NCBI GenBank assembly: GCA_964460075.1
Contig: CAYWPC010000003.1
Coordinates: forward strand, 56,518-120,517
Length of the DNA stretch: 64,000 bases
Origin: JAMBLL01 sp964460075
Lineage (GTDB): Bacteria > Actinomycetota > Acidimicrobiia > Spongiisociales > UBA5794
Direction: 5' to 3'
The position numbers and the translations under genes were made by a program. Under the pieces are notes generated by a model. The model was not told the origin of the DNA. It made no database searches and saw nothing but the letters and a program-made list of their open reading frames with translations. Shown in pieces: positions 43,984 to 53,367 of this stretch (position 1 is the first letter of the stretch; every line of letters begins with the position of its first letter).

Positions 43984-44874
43984 TCACGCGATCGGGGCCG
44001 GGCTGTGCACATCCTGGAGGCCGAACCGTTGGACAGTGGCGACGGCGATGACAACCACAGCAACACCGGCCCATTGCACGCCACCGAGTTGCTGTCCGAG
44101 CAGTACCGCCGCCGTCACAGCAGCTATGGCCGGCTCAGCTGTCGCAACGACGCCAACGACGCCTGACGCGACCATTCGCAGCGCCTGAAACTCGATGATG
44201 AACGGGAGTGCCGTTCCGAACACACCAATGATCAGCAGGTCACGCCACGCAGATCCCGAGACGTTCGCAGGAAACGTCCAGGGAGGAAGTGCCACGATCC
44301 ATAGCAACGAGGCGAAAAGGAAGCCCCATACAGCAATCTGCAGCGGCTTGTACGAGGCTCCCAGATATTCCCCATACAACAGGTAGGTCGCGAAGGTGAC
44401 GGCTGACACGAGTCCCGCTCCGACACCTACCAGGTCAGACGCATCGAGTGACCAAGCCTCCGTCACGAGAGCGACACCCATCACTGCACCTACGGCCGCC
44501 ACCCACACGATCGGCCCGACGGCGTGGCCACGGGCGACCTTCATCCAGATGAGTACGAGAATCGGTCCAAGAAACTGAATCGTGGCACCCGGTCCAACAC
44601 CAAGCAGATCGAGCGCCCAGTAGAACGACACGTTCACCAGCGCGAGGTTCGCCCCAAGAATCATGAACTTCCACAGCTGGGCAGGCACCCTGAACGTACC
44701 TCTGAGCACCGCATACGGCAGAAGCACGATCACCGTCACGATCGCCCTGACCTGCGCAACATAGGCAGGGGGAACAACATCGAACACGCCACCGGCCATC
44801 GCGCCTGTAACGCCCCAGAGTCCTGCAGTGATCAGCGCCAGTAGGGCACCTGTCGTTGCACGTGATCCGATCAT
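43984..44874 (-). CDS. EamA-family (DMT superfamily) transporter
   Basis: The 296-residue protein has about ten membrane helices and the two-repeat EamA layout: GLWGVTGAMAG near the start, YWALDLLGVGPGATIQFLGPILVLI in the first repeat and ALRMVASGVVGVVATAEPAIAAVTAAVLLGQ in the second. The substrate is probably a small metabolite and cannot be told. TAAAGT (minus strand, 44881-44886) lies six bases before the ATG. It is divergent from the arsenate reductase-like gene. Confidence 0.88.
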   Translation of the reverse strand: MIGSRATTGALLALITAGLWGVTGAMAGGVFDVVPPAYVAQVRAIVTVIVLLPYAVLRGTFRVPAQLWKFMILGANLALVNVSFYWALDLLGVGPGATIQFLGPILVLIWMKVARGHAVGPIVWVAAVGAVMGVALVTEAWSLDASDLVGVGAGLVSAVTFATYLLYGEYLGASYKPLQIAVWGFLFASLLWIVALPPWTFPANVSGSAWRDLLIIGVFGTALPFIIEFQALRMVASGVVGVVATAEPAIAAVTAAVLLGQQLGGVQWAGVAVVVIAVATVQRFGLQDVHSPAPIA

Positions 44875-45031
44875 CGTTGGACTTTACGGTCACTCGATCA
44901 CCTGTTCGCTGCACGCAGCCACGCCCCGACGTCTGCACCACACATGACGCCCCCCCCAGGTGACACTCCCACCACAGGAAGGCCCCGATTCTCGGGCATA
45001 CTGGACGGCTCGTTCCTGTACTCTCGCGCTC

Positions 45032-45457
45032 GTGCCATCGAGAGTCGATCGTGATGTTCGTGTGAAGCCACAGGTGCTGTTCGTCTGCGTCCACAACGCG
45101 GGGCGATCACAGATCGCGGCTGGTCTTCTCGAACATCACGCCATGGGTCGAATCGATGTGCTCTCTGCAGGTTCTGCACCGACCGACTCGATCAACGCAA
45201 TGGCAAAAGCGGTCCTTCAGGAGTGGGGCATCGACATCTCTACACGACAGCCCAGCGTGCTCTTGCAAGAGACACTGAAGGAGTCAGACGTCGTCGTCAC
45301 GATGGGGTGTGGCGACGCGTGTCCTGTGCTGCCAGGCAAGCGGTATCTCGACTGGGATCTCGTCGACCCTGCCGGGCAGGATCTCGACACCGTACGTCAC
45401 GTCAGAGACGAGATCGACAAGCTCGTGCGCCGGCTTCTCGCAGAGCTCCTCGATTGA
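45032..45457 (+). CDS. arsC: Arsenate reductase (low-molecular-weight phosphatase type)
   Basis: The protein of about 141 residues has the P-loop VCVHNAGRSQ after about 20 residues, then SAGSAP, KESDVVVTMGCGDACP and LDWDLVDPAGQ. These are the ArsC motifs of the thioredoxin/mycothiol-coupled family, with the extra cysteines needed for arsenate reduction. GTG 45032 is chosen because TACTCT (45019-45024) lies seven bases upstream. A GTG at 45062 gives a shorter form that also starts before the first strand. No ArsR or ArsB genes are adjacent. Confidence 0.88.
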   Translation: MPSRVDRDVRVKPQVLFVCVHNAGRSQIAAGLLEHHAMGRIDVLSAGSAPTDSINAMAKAVLQEWGIDISTRQPSVLLQETLKESDVVVTMGCGDACPVLPGKRYLDWDLVDPAGQDLDTVRHVRDEIDKLVRRLLAELLD

Positions 45458-45503
45458 GTGCAACCGACCTGGCCACCGAAGGGTTCTCTAGGGTATGGAG
45501 CCG

Positions 45504-46040
45504 ATGACTGTTGTGGACCAAAACGAGATACAGCGATCAATTCTTGACGATCTCGACGGTGGCTTCACGCTCATGGTCACGACGTACCAGCCTGGCATCT
45601 ACTCGGGGGCGCTGCGGCTCACCCGGCGCCACGATGACGCTCAAGAGGTTGCCCAGGAAACATTCCTGCGCGCATACCGAGCTCTCGAACGATACGAGCC
45701 CAAACAGGTCAAGAGTCTGGCCCTGCGTCCATGGCTGTGGACGATTGCGCTCAACCTGTGCCGCAACAAAGCAACGAGATCTCGTCGAACCGACCCCCTG
45801 CCATCGGAGGACTTCATTGGTATCCGCGACGACGAGCCATTCGACAATGATGGATGGAGCATGAGGCTCGCAGGACTGTCAAGTGCACAACGAACCGCCG
45901 TCGTGCTGCGGCACGTCGTCGACTTGCCTGTCTCTGAGATATCTGAAATTACTGGCCGTCCGCAAGGAACAGTCAAAGCAGACATATCTCGCGGCCTGAG
46001 CAAATTGCGCGAGATCATCGACAAAGAGGACCTCACATGA
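45504..46040 (+). CDS. ECF-type sigma-70 factor coupled to an alkyltransferase gene
   Basis: The 178-residue protein has sigma region 2 (YSGALRLTRRHDDAQEVAQETFLRAYRAL, LRPWLWTIALNLCRN) and region 4 (LSSAQRTAVVLRHVVDLPVSEISEITGRPQGTVKADISRG). ATG 45504 is preferred because the ATG at 45495 abuts the TAGGGT hexamer (45489-45494). The stop overlaps the next gene (ATGA). No anti-sigma factor is beside it. The partner gene encodes a DNA alkyltransferase, so a role in alkylation or other DNA damage response is inferred. Confidence 0.88.
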   Translation: MTVVDQNEIQRSILDDLDGGFTLMVTTYQPGIYSGALRLTRRHDDAQEVAQETFLRAYRALERYEPKQVKSLALRPWLWTIALNLCRNKATRSRRTDPLPSEDFIGIRDDEPFDNDGWSMRLAGLSSAQRTAVVLRHVVDLPVSEISEITGRPQGTVKADISRGLSKLREIIDKEDLT

Positions 46041-46618
46041 ACGACCTGATACATGAGCTCGCGTCACTGAGCAGCCACCCGCCATCGGAACTCGCACAGT
46101 CAACCCTTCTTAGAGCGGGAGCTGCTGACAGGGTCGCAACAGCGCAAAGCCCATTCGGCCCTGTGTGGATCGCGTGGAGCCCCACAGGTGTCACAGGGCT
46201 CACGCCGCGATTCGCATGCGACAGTATCGACGATTTCCTCGCGGCTCACAGAAGAAGCGCATACATCGCCGATCGCCTGCCAAAGGAGCTCGAGGTCTGC
46301 CTAGGCAATGCACTAACAAGCGGCATGACGGCTGAGGTGCCTGTCGACCTCCGCGGTCTGGGTAACTTTCAACGCGCAGTGCTTGCCGTATGCAGCCGCA
46401 TCGAAGCGGGGACGGTACGCACCTATGGGTGGATCGCTGAGCAGTTGGACAACCCTGGTTCGGTGCGTGCGGTGGGAACAGCGCTCGGGCGCAACCCGGT
46501 TCCGTTGCTCGTTCCCTGCCACCGGGTGGTTCGCTCAGATGGCACGATCGGAAACTACGCGTTCGGCCCGGAGATGAAGCGCGAACTACTCATCCGTGAG
46601 GGTGCAATCCTGGTGTGA
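46037..46618 (+). CDS. ogt: Methylated-DNA--protein-cysteine S-methyltransferase (Ogt-like)
   Basis: The 193-residue protein has the active-site motif VPCHRVV (the Cys accepts the alkyl group), the recognition helix segment GTVRTYGWIAEQL, SVRAVGTALGRNP and the C-terminal GNYAFGPEMKRELLIREG. The N-terminal 95 residues are divergent from usual Ogt proteins and begin DLIHELASLSSHPP, which looks like the opening helix of sigma-binding regulators. It directly overlaps the ECF gene (ATGA). It repairs O6-alkylguanine in DNA and may also report damage to the sigma factor; the second idea is inference. Confidence 0.88.
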   Translation: MNDLIHELASLSSHPPSELAQSTLLRAGAADRVATAQSPFGPVWIAWSPTGVTGLTPRFACDSIDDFLAAHRRSAYIADRLPKELEVCLGNALTSGMTAEVPVDLRGLGNFQRAVLAVCSRIEAGTVRTYGWIAEQLDNPGSVRAVGTALGRNPVPLLVPCHRVVRSDGTIGNYAFGPEMKRELLIREGAILV

Positions 46619-46719
46619 GCCAGCACGAGAGACTCTGAACCTCTCACCCGCATTTGGCTGGATTGGTAAGATTTTGTGTATACCGGCACCCAACCGCCGG
46701 GTCTCGGGAGGAGTGACAG

Positions 46720-47133
46720 ATGCGAATCGCAATCGTATTCGACAGCCGGAAGGGAACAACCAAGGCAGCGGCAGAGGACATGGCACGACTGGCAGTCGAG
46801 CGTGGCCATGAGTGCAGCGTTGCACCGGTAGCCACAGCGGACGCCAAGCAGGTGAATGAGGCGGATGCCGTCTGCGTGGGGAGTTGGACTGAAGGTCTCT
46901 TCTTCTTCCTGCAACATGCAACACACGCGACCATTCGGTTTATCGACAGCCTGGAGCTGCAGGCAACGCCGTCGGCCGTGTTCTGCACCTACAAGACGTC
47001 GCCAGGCAAGATGCTCGACAAGATGGCAGAACGACTCGAGGCGAGCGGAGGCAGGGTCACGGCTCGACTCCGATCCAAGGGTCCTAGCGCGCCGGCCGGC
47101 TTCGACGACTGGCTCGACGCTCTCGACCGCTAA
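46720..47133 (+). CDS. Flavodoxin-like protein
   Basis: The 137-residue protein starts RIAIVFDSRKGTTKAAAEDM, the FMN phosphate loop of flavodoxins (here S-R-K-G-T-T), and continues with DAVCVGSWTEG and TYKTSPGKMLDKM. It is short but covers one flavodoxin domain. It is a probable cytoplasmic electron carrier or quinone-related reductase with partner unknown. GGGAGGAG precedes the ATG. Confidence 0.8.
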   Translation: MRIAIVFDSRKGTTKAAAEDMARLAVERGHECSVAPVATADAKQVNEADAVCVGSWTEGLFFFLQHATHATIRFIDSLELQATPSAVFCTYKTSPGKMLDKMAERLEASGGRVTARLRSKGPSAPAGFDDWLDALDR

Positions 47134-47265
47134 GCGAGCAACACCGGCAACGCCACGGCACACAGACATGGCAACTCCAACAGCGCTGAACGTGCGCCAC
47201 CGCACACGAAATGTCCGGCCACCTTGTCAGCTGTCCACGCTCCCGGTTCCAAGTACGCTTCTGCA

Positions 47266-48942
47266 ATGGACATTATCGAGACGATCCGCGATTCGGTCAT
47301 AGGCACAGAACACGTCGTGCCTGGGCCCTTCGGCGACAGACGTGTGACGTACGCCGATTACACAGCTTCGGGCCGATCTCTCAGCTTCATCGAGGACTAC
47401 ATCCGAGACGTCGTCATGCCGCTCTATGCCAACACGCACACCGAATCGTCAGGAACGGGTCTCCAAACGTCACGTTTCCGGGAGGATGCCCGCGAGATCA
47501 TTCGCCAATGCATGAACGCATCCGACGAACACGCCGTCCTCTTTGTCGGTTCGGGATGTACCGGTGCGATCGATCGCATGATCACCGTCCTCGGACTGGT
47601 CATTCCCAGGGCACTCGACGATCGATATCACCTCACAGATGTCATCCCCCACTCGGAGCGTCCCGTGGTGTTCATCGGGCCGTTCGAGCACCACTCGAAC
47701 GAGCTTCCCTGGCGCGAATCGATCGCAGACGTCGTGAAGATCGGCGAAGATCGCGACGGTCACATCGACCAGACCCACCTTGAACGTGAGCTGATCAGGT
47801 ACCAAGAGCGACCTCTCCTCATCGGTTCCTTCTCTGCTGCCTCCAATGTCACAGGGATCCTGTCGGACACCAGAGGCATTGCGTCCCTGCTCCACAAGTA
47901 CGGTGCGTTGTCGTTCTGGGATTTCGCGGCGGCGGCGCCTTACGTCGCCGTTGATATGAGCCCCGAGGATGAGCCGGATGCGTACAAGGACGCTGTGTTC
48001 ATCTCGGCGCACAAGCTCATCGGTGGACCAGGGACGCCTGGGCTCCTGGTCGCGCGAAAAGAACTGTTCAGGAACGCCGTCCCTGGAATACCTGGCGGTG
48101 GCACGGTCTCGTTCGTTCGTCCCGATTCCCACGAATACCTCGCAGACATCGAACATCGAGAGGAGGGAGGCACACCGGCAATCATCGAGTCGATCCGAGC
48201 AGGCCTTGTGTTCCAACTCAAGGAAGCTGTCGGTTCAGATCGGATTCGGAAACTTGAAGAGGGCTTCATCGACAAGGCGATCGTTTCGTGGCAGCAGAAT
48301 CCGAATATCGAGATTCTCGGCAACCCCGATGCTGATCGACTGAGCATCGTGTCGTTCGTGGTGAAACACGAAGGCCAGTATCTGCACCACAACTTCGTGG
48401 TCTCGCTTCTCAACGACCTGTTCGGCATCCAGTCCCGTGGCGGGTGCTCATGTGCAGGGCCGTACGGACATGCGCTCCTCGGTATCGATGATGAGCATTC
48501 TTCAGATATTGCCGATGAGGTGCTCCTCGGATGTGAGGGCATCAAGCCCGGCTGGATCAGGGTCAACCTCAACTACTTCATCTCGGACGCTGTGTTCGAC
48601 TTCATCGTCGAGGCGGTCAACGTCGTGGCGACCCACGGATGGAAGCTCCTTCCGTGGTACCGATTCAACGTGGACACTGCTGGATGGGAGCACGTCGATG
48701 GTCGGGGCCACACACCCTTCTCCCTCTCCGACATCGACTACGACGACGGTGCTCTTCGGTACACCGCAGCTCCTCAGCGTGCAAGCGACTATGTGCTCGC
48801 CACCTACCTCGAGGAGGCTCGCACCCTCCTCGACTCGATCGATCCTTCAACAGGACCTGTCCCAGATCCAATAGAGTCGACAGCATCCTTCGAGGACCTC
48901 AGATGGTTCCTCCTCCCAGACGAGGTTCGAAGCGGTGAGTGA
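47266..48942 (+). CDS. Class V aminotransferase, cysteine desulfurase-like, long form
   Basis: The 558-residue PLP enzyme has the Lys motif ISAHKLIGGPGTPG and a cysteine-loop SRGGCSCAGPYG like that of SufS/Csd enzymes, plus FEHHSNELPWRE. The core ends near 445, and about 110 extra residues follow (WKLLPWYRFNVDTAGWEHV...). This is longer than usual cysteine desulfurases (about 400). It may release sulfur from cysteine or act on another sulfur amino acid. ATG 47266 has TACGCT (47254-47259) six bases upstream. The next gene overlaps its end. Confidence 0.8.
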   Translation: MDIIETIRDSVIGTEHVVPGPFGDRRVTYADYTASGRSLSFIEDYIRDVVMPLYANTHTESSGTGLQTSRFREDAREIIRQCMNASDEHAVLFVGSGCTGAIDRMITVLGLVIPRALDDRYHLTDVIPHSERPVVFIGPFEHHSNELPWRESIADVVKIGEDRDGHIDQTHLERELIRYQERPLLIGSFSAASNVTGILSDTRGIASLLHKYGALSFWDFAAAAPYVAVDMSPEDEPDAYKDAVFISAHKLIGGPGTPGLLVARKELFRNAVPGIPGGGTVSFVRPDSHEYLADIEHREEGGTPAIIESIRAGLVFQLKEAVGSDRIRKLEEGFIDKAIVSWQQNPNIEILGNPDADRLSIVSFVVKHEGQYLHHNFVVSLLNDLFGIQSRGGCSCAGPYGHALLGIDDEHSSDIADEVLLGCEGIKPGWIRVNLNYFISDAVFDFIVEAVNVVATHGWKLLPWYRFNVDTAGWEHVDGRGHTPFSLSDIDYDDGALRYTAAPQRASDYVLATYLEEARTLLDSIDPSTGPVPDPIESTASFEDLRWFLLPDEVRSGE

Positions 48943-49828
48943 TATGACACCTGCCTGGTTCACATCAGCAATCGCCCACGAGCCAAGCCGCAGCGACGTC
49001 GCGGTCGAGGGCACGCCGATTCGATACCTGTCGTGGGGTGACGACAAAGGCAAGCCAGGGCTCGTCTTTGTACACGGTGGCGCAGCCCACGCCCATTGGT
49101 GGTCGTTCATCGCCCCGATGTTCACAGAGAACTGGCACCCGATCGCCCTGCATCTCTCTGGCCACGGCGATTCGGGGCGTCGGTCCTCCTACTCGCATGA
49201 GATCTGGGCGAGGGAAGTCATGGAGGTGTCCCGACACGCGGGGTTCCCCGGTCCACCGGTCGTCGTTGGTCACAGTCTCGGTGGAATGGTCACCATCCAA
49301 ACCGCGGCGACGTACGGCGACGATCTCGCAGGCGCCGTGATCGTGGATGCTCCGGTCCGTCGGCCGGACCCAGAGTCCGTAGAGGCCCGGTCTGGCAGAG
49401 CGTTCCGTGCCCCAGGTGTCTACCAGACCCTTGAGGAGGCCGTGTCACACTTTCGACTGATACCGCCGCAACCGTGCGTCAACGGATACATTGTTGACTA
49501 CATCGCCCGCACCTCGATCTACGAAACGGATCAGGGCTGGACATGGAAGTTCGACCCGCGTCTCTTCATGGGAACACTCATCTCCATGCGAGACCAACTC
49601 GCGTCCGTTCGCTGCAGGGTTGCACTGTTCACCGGTGAGAGCTCCGTTGTCGTACCCCCCGACACTGCTGCCTACATGTACGATCTCATGGGACGCGTCG
49701 CTCCCGTCATCGCGATACCTGAGGCACATCACCATCTCATGCTCGATCAGCCGCTCGCGTTCGTTGCCGCACTTCGGACGCTACTCGCCGACTGGAATCA
49801 CTCGGTGGGCTTCAGCCGGGACTGGTAG
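48935..49828 (+). CDS. Alpha/beta hydrolase
   Basis: The 297-residue protein has FVHGGAAHAHWW (oxyanion region), VVGHSLGGMV with the nucleophile Ser, VIVDAPVRR, and a C-terminal AHHHLMLDQP with the catalytic His. The acid is probably the Asp or Glu near FTGESS. The substrate is unknown. The GTG start overlaps the cysteine desulfurase-like gene by 8 bases, so both are in one transcript. Confidence 0.85.
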   Translation: MSDMTPAWFTSAIAHEPSRSDVAVEGTPIRYLSWGDDKGKPGLVFVHGGAAHAHWWSFIAPMFTENWHPIALHLSGHGDSGRRSSYSHEIWAREVMEVSRHAGFPGPPVVVGHSLGGMVTIQTAATYGDDLAGAVIVDAPVRRPDPESVEARSGRAFRAPGVYQTLEEAVSHFRLIPPQPCVNGYIVDYIARTSIYETDQGWTWKFDPRLFMGTLISMRDQLASVRCRVALFTGESSVVVPPDTAAYMYDLMGRVAPVIAIPEAHHHLMLDQPLAFVAALRTLLADWNHSVGFSRDW

Positions 49829-49898
49829 TCGGAGTAAGGAGAGTGGCACGGTTGGCGGACACTTCGACGTCAGGCCCCGTGGTGATCCGTGACGTCTC

Positions 49899-50489
49899 CT
49901 ACTCGTCGGTCTCATGTTTGGATCGACGCTTGCTCCCATGCATCGGCCTGTCAGCGGCCTCAGACCCTGTGATGGACACCGATCGACCAGCAAGCTCCAT
50001 TCGTCGAACCAGCGCATCACGAAATCTCCTCGGAAACGCACCGAATCCGGTGAGGGGGACGATCTCTCCCCGAGCAAAACGGTTGCGCTCATCTCCGTCG
50101 ACGGCAACAGGAGGACGCGCTACGAGAGGCTGACCAGGCACACTCCCTGGTTCCAGGCGGGTGATATCTCCGCTGGCATCGCCACCGATCGCGATCCTGA
50201 CGTACCACGGCAGAAAGTCGACCGTTTCGTCGAAGTCGAGCCGGATCTCTCCAATCGCCTCGTACGGCACTCGATAGGCGTAGTCGCTCGTCGCGGAACC
50301 TACGACCAGGAACAGGGCCCTGTCCGAAAGGAGCCAGAACATCACGACACGCTCGCCTGTGCGCGAGTCGAGGCCGGCCGCGGAGCGGTCGAGCGACTCG
50401 CCACCGACCGTCAACGGCCGAGCCTTCGTCTTGGCCTCACCTCGACCGAGCTCGAGGACCGTCTGTTTGAACGTGTGAAGAATGGGCAT
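49899..50489 (-). CDS. Conserved hypothetical protein, PH-like, basic C-terminus
   Basis: The 196-residue soluble protein is not recognised. Residues about 45-110 have beta strands (VVMFWLLSDRALFLVVG, YRVPYEAIGEIRLDF, WYVRIAI), a pattern like bacterial PH-like domains. A basic tail follows (MHGSKRRSKHETDE). ATG 50489 has TATGCT on the minus strand (50496-50501) six bases upstream; a longer frame to 50984 is not coding. It is divergent from the CPBP protease gene. Confidence 0.55.
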   Translation of the reverse strand: MPILHTFKQTVLELGRGEAKTKARPLTVGGESLDRSAAGLDSRTGERVVMFWLLSDRALFLVVGSATSDYAYRVPYEAIGEIRLDFDETVDFLPWYVRIAIGGDASGDITRLEPGSVPGQPLVARPPVAVDGDERNRFARGEIVPLTGFGAFPRRFRDALVRRMELAGRSVSITGSEAADRPMHGSKRRSKHETDE

Positions 50490-50568
50490 GGAGCCAGCAT
50501 AAGTTCTCTCCGAGAGGATTTCTGTTTTCGACACTCGATACTCGACGAAATGTCTACTGTTAGCTGCT

Positions 50569-51378
50569 ATGTCAGGGGACATGGAAGCAACCACACGAGA
50601 GCAGGCCTTGTCGTGGCCAGTCCAGGACTGGGATCGTATGTGGAAGCCGAGCATGTGGCTCGAGCGGCCACCACGGCCGCACAAAGCACACATGTTGCAC
50701 CTGGGTGCGATCGTCGCTCTCGCCCTGTACGCCAATGTCATCGCCAACGAGGTGCTCGCGTCCGAGTGGCACATTCCGTTCAATCTCGGCATTCTCGGTG
50801 TCGCGTTGTTCATTGCACGCAGAGCAGGCACCACGTGGACGTCGATGGGCCTGCGCAAGGATCGGCTTCGCAGAGGACTCCTCGTCGGAGGCGTCGTGGT
50901 AGGGCTCATAGCTTCGGTTATCGCCCTCGGTGTCACGGTCCCAGCTACTCGCACCTTCTTCGAAGACGACCGTGTCATCAACAACTCTGTTGGCTGGGTG
51001 CTCTTCCAGACCTTCGTGCGAATCCCCCTCGCAACCGCCCTCTATGAGGAAGTGCTCTTTCGCGGGGTTGTCTTCGGCATGTTCGCGCGGAGATACTCCC
51101 CGTTCCTGTCCGCCGTGTTCACCTCGGCACTGTTCGGGCTTTGGCACATCCTCCCGACAATCAATACGCTGAATGTGAATCCGGCCGGTGTACTCGTCGA
51201 TGGAGGGCTCGGCGTGGCGATCGCCATCCTCGGCACCGTTGGCGGCACGTTTCTCGCGGGTCTCGTGTTTCAATGGATCCGCCTCTACGCCAACAGCGCC
51301 GCTGCCCCGGTGCTCGCCCACATCGGCACGAACAGTGCTGCGTTCCTTGGGGCGCTGATCGTTGTGCATCTGCTCTGA
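50569..51378 (+). CDS. CPBP family intramembrane metalloprotease
   Basis: The 269-residue protein has about seven membrane helices and the three CPBP motifs: YEEVLFRG, ALFGLWHILP and HIGTNSA, which carry the Glu, His and His/Asn of the zinc site. It should cleave or process proteins inside the membrane. The first 40 residues are soluble and Trp-rich. It lies 237 bases before the ABC exporter genes and may be co-expressed, a setting seen for peptide exporters. Confidence 0.88.
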   Translation: MSGDMEATTREQALSWPVQDWDRMWKPSMWLERPPRPHKAHMLHLGAIVALALYANVIANEVLASEWHIPFNLGILGVALFIARRAGTTWTSMGLRKDRLRRGLLVGGVVVGLIASVIALGVTVPATRTFFEDDRVINNSVGWVLFQTFVRIPLATALYEEVLFRGVVFGMFARRYSPFLSAVFTSALFGLWHILPTINTLNVNPAGVLVDGGLGVAIAILGTVGGTFLAGLVFQWIRLYANSAAAPVLAHIGTNSAAFLGALIVVHLL

Positions 51379-51615
51379 AGGCTTGACACCTCCGCCGCAC
51401 CTGTGCGAGCATGGCTTCTGTCTGGTTCTTCGCGGAACCGGGTTCGCTACGTCAGGAGCTTCGATGAACGGGCTACACATGCCAACATCACCATCGTCAG
51501 CTCTCGCGCGCGCCCGTTTGCAGTAAACACAACTGCGTTCCCGCCTTCCGAAACATGCTGAGCGGCAACCGCGTTGCCGTAACTCTGCCTCGTCTCTGAT
51601 CCTCGAAGGACCTCC

Positions 51616-53367
51616 ATGATTCCTGTACGTGCCTACATCAGACTTTTCACCGGCTACCTGCGGCCGCACAGACCCAAGGTATCGCTCCTCGGCGTCGTCC
51701 TTCTGGCAACCATTGCTCTGCAACTGGCGAACCCGCAACTCATTCGACTGTTCATCGACGGTGCTATTGCGGGCTCTGCCGTATCAAGCCTGGTTCCACT
51801 TGCGATCGTATTCATGGTCATAGCGGTCGTGACCCAGTTGCTGATGGTGTTGGCAACGTACCTCGCTGAACAGATCGGCTGGTCTGCCACGAATCAGCTC
51901 CGATCGGACCTCACCGATCACGTTCTGCATCTCGACATGGGATTCCACAAGTCGACGAGTCCAGGGGCTCTCATCGAGCGGATAGATGGGGACGTGACTG
52001 CCCTCTCCAACTTCTTCTCCTCGATGATCATCAAGGTCATGGGCAACGGGGTGCTGCTCACGGGAATCCTCGTGCTTCTCTGGATCGAGTCTTGGATTGT
52101 TGGCCTGGGGATTTCGATCTTCACGGTCCTGATGCTCGTTGGGCTGTTCCGCCTGCACGGCATCACGGTGCCATGGCAGAAGGCGATCAGGGCTACGAGT
52201 GCCGAGATGTACGGCTTCATTGGGGAGCAGATCGACGGCACGGAGGACATAGAGGCGAACGGGGCGACCGGCTTCATGCTGTCGCGCTTTGATGACATCC
52301 AACGAACGTGGCTCCCACAAGTGGTCCGAGGTTGGACCGGCTGGTCATTGATGTGGGTCTCGTCGATGGTGTTGTACTTCGCGTCGCTCGTCATCGTGTT
52401 CGTACTCGGATCTTGGCTCTTCGGAGTCGGATCCCTCACGATTGGGTCTGTGTACCTGGTCTTCCAATACGTCGAGATGGCACACAGACCGATCGAGCAG
52501 ATTCGTGAAGAGCTCGTAGATCTCCAGAAGGCAGGCGCATCGATCGACCGTGTGCAGGAACTCTTGCGCACCGAGACTCGCCTCCCCCAGCGAGATGATG
52601 CGTCGCTACCTCCTGGGCCGCTTGGCGTGTCGTTCGAATCCGTGACCTTCACCTACGACGACGAGGCAGGAGACGAGATCGTGCTGAAGGATGTCAACTT
52701 CACGATTGCGCCCGGACGCGTTGTCGGCCTACTCGGTCGAACGGGAAGCGGGAAGTCGACCGTTGCACGACTCGTGACACGACTCCACGAGCCGCAGATC
52801 GGCACCGTGACCGTTGGTGGCCGTGCAACGTGGGATGTCGCAATGACCGACCTGAGAGCCCGCGTTGCAATGGTGACGCAGGATGTTCAACTGTTCAGAG
52901 CGACGATCAGAGAGAACCTGACGTTCTTCGACGCATCGGTCCCAGACGAGAAACTCAAGCAGGTCATCGAGCGGCTCGAGCTCGATCCGTGGCTCGCGAC
53001 GCTACCGCTTGGCCTCGATACGATGCTCGATTCGGGAAGCGGCGGCTTGTCAGCAGGCCAAGCGCAGCTTCTCGCCTTCACGCGAGTGTTCTTACGGAAC
53101 CCTGGCGTTGTGGTCCTCGACGAGGCATCGTCACGCCTCGACCCGGCAACCGAGTCCCTACTGGAGCGAGCAATCGACCATCTGCTGGCCGACCGCACCG
53201 CGATCCTCATTGCACATCGACTCGCGACGGTCGCTAGAGCAGACGACATCATCATTCTTGATGACGGCGTGGTCATCGAGCAGGGCGAACGTGAGGCACT
53301 CGAACGTGACCCCGACTCGGTTTTCTCGCGACTGCTCACAACCGGCATGGAGGAGATGCTTCAATGA
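51616..53367 (+). CDS. ABC transporter, exporter-type half with canonical ATPase site
   Basis: The 583-residue protein has a six-helix exporter domain (about 1-325) and a nucleotide-binding domain. The latter has Walker A LLGRTGSGKST, signature LSAGQ, Walker B VVVLDEASS with the catalytic Glu, and switch His in LIAHRL. It forms a heterodimer with the next gene, which overlaps by ATGA. The substrate is unknown; lipid, drug or peptide are possible. A weak ribosome site (AAGGA) precedes ATG 51616. Confidence 0.92.
   Translation: MIPVRAYIRLFTGYLRPHRPKVSLLGVVLLATIALQLANPQLIRLFIDGAIAGSAVSSLVPLAIVFMVIAVVTQLLMVLATYLAEQIGWSATNQLRSDLTDHVLHLDMGFHKSTSPGALIERIDGDVTALSNFFSSMIIKVMGNGVLLTGILVLLWIESWIVGLGISIFTVLMLVGLFRLHGITVPWQKAIRATSAEMYGFIGEQIDGTEDIEANGATGFMLSRFDDIQRTWLPQVVRGWTGWSLMWVSSMVLYFASLVIVFVLGSWLFGVGSLTIGSVYLVFQYVEMAHRPIEQIREELVDLQKAGASIDRVQELLRTETRLPQRDDASLPPGPLGVSFESVTFTYDDEAGDEIVLKDVNFTIAPGRVVGLLGRTGSGKSTVARLVTRLHEPQIGTVTVGGRATWDVAMTDLRARVAMVTQDVQLFRATIRENLTFFDASVPDEKLKQVIERLELDPWLATLPLGLDTMLDSGSGGLSAGQAQLLAFTRVFLRNPGVVVLDEASSRLDPATESLLERAIDHLLADRTAILIAHRLATVARADDIIILDDGVVIEQGEREALERDPDSVFSRLLTTGMEEMLQ

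Noticed and set aside
45495..45503. ATG 45495 as the start of the second ECF sigma factor
   Set aside because: It abuts the TAGGGT hexamer, so transcription would begin after it; ATG 45504 is a better start.
51383..51411. Sigma-70 promoter TTGACA before the ABC exporter
   Set aside because: The -35 is perfect, but no convincing -10 lies 16-18 bases downstream.
50572..51738. 388-codon minus-strand frame opposite the CPBP protease
   Set aside because: Its composition is charged and unstructured, and the plus frame has all CPBP motifs.
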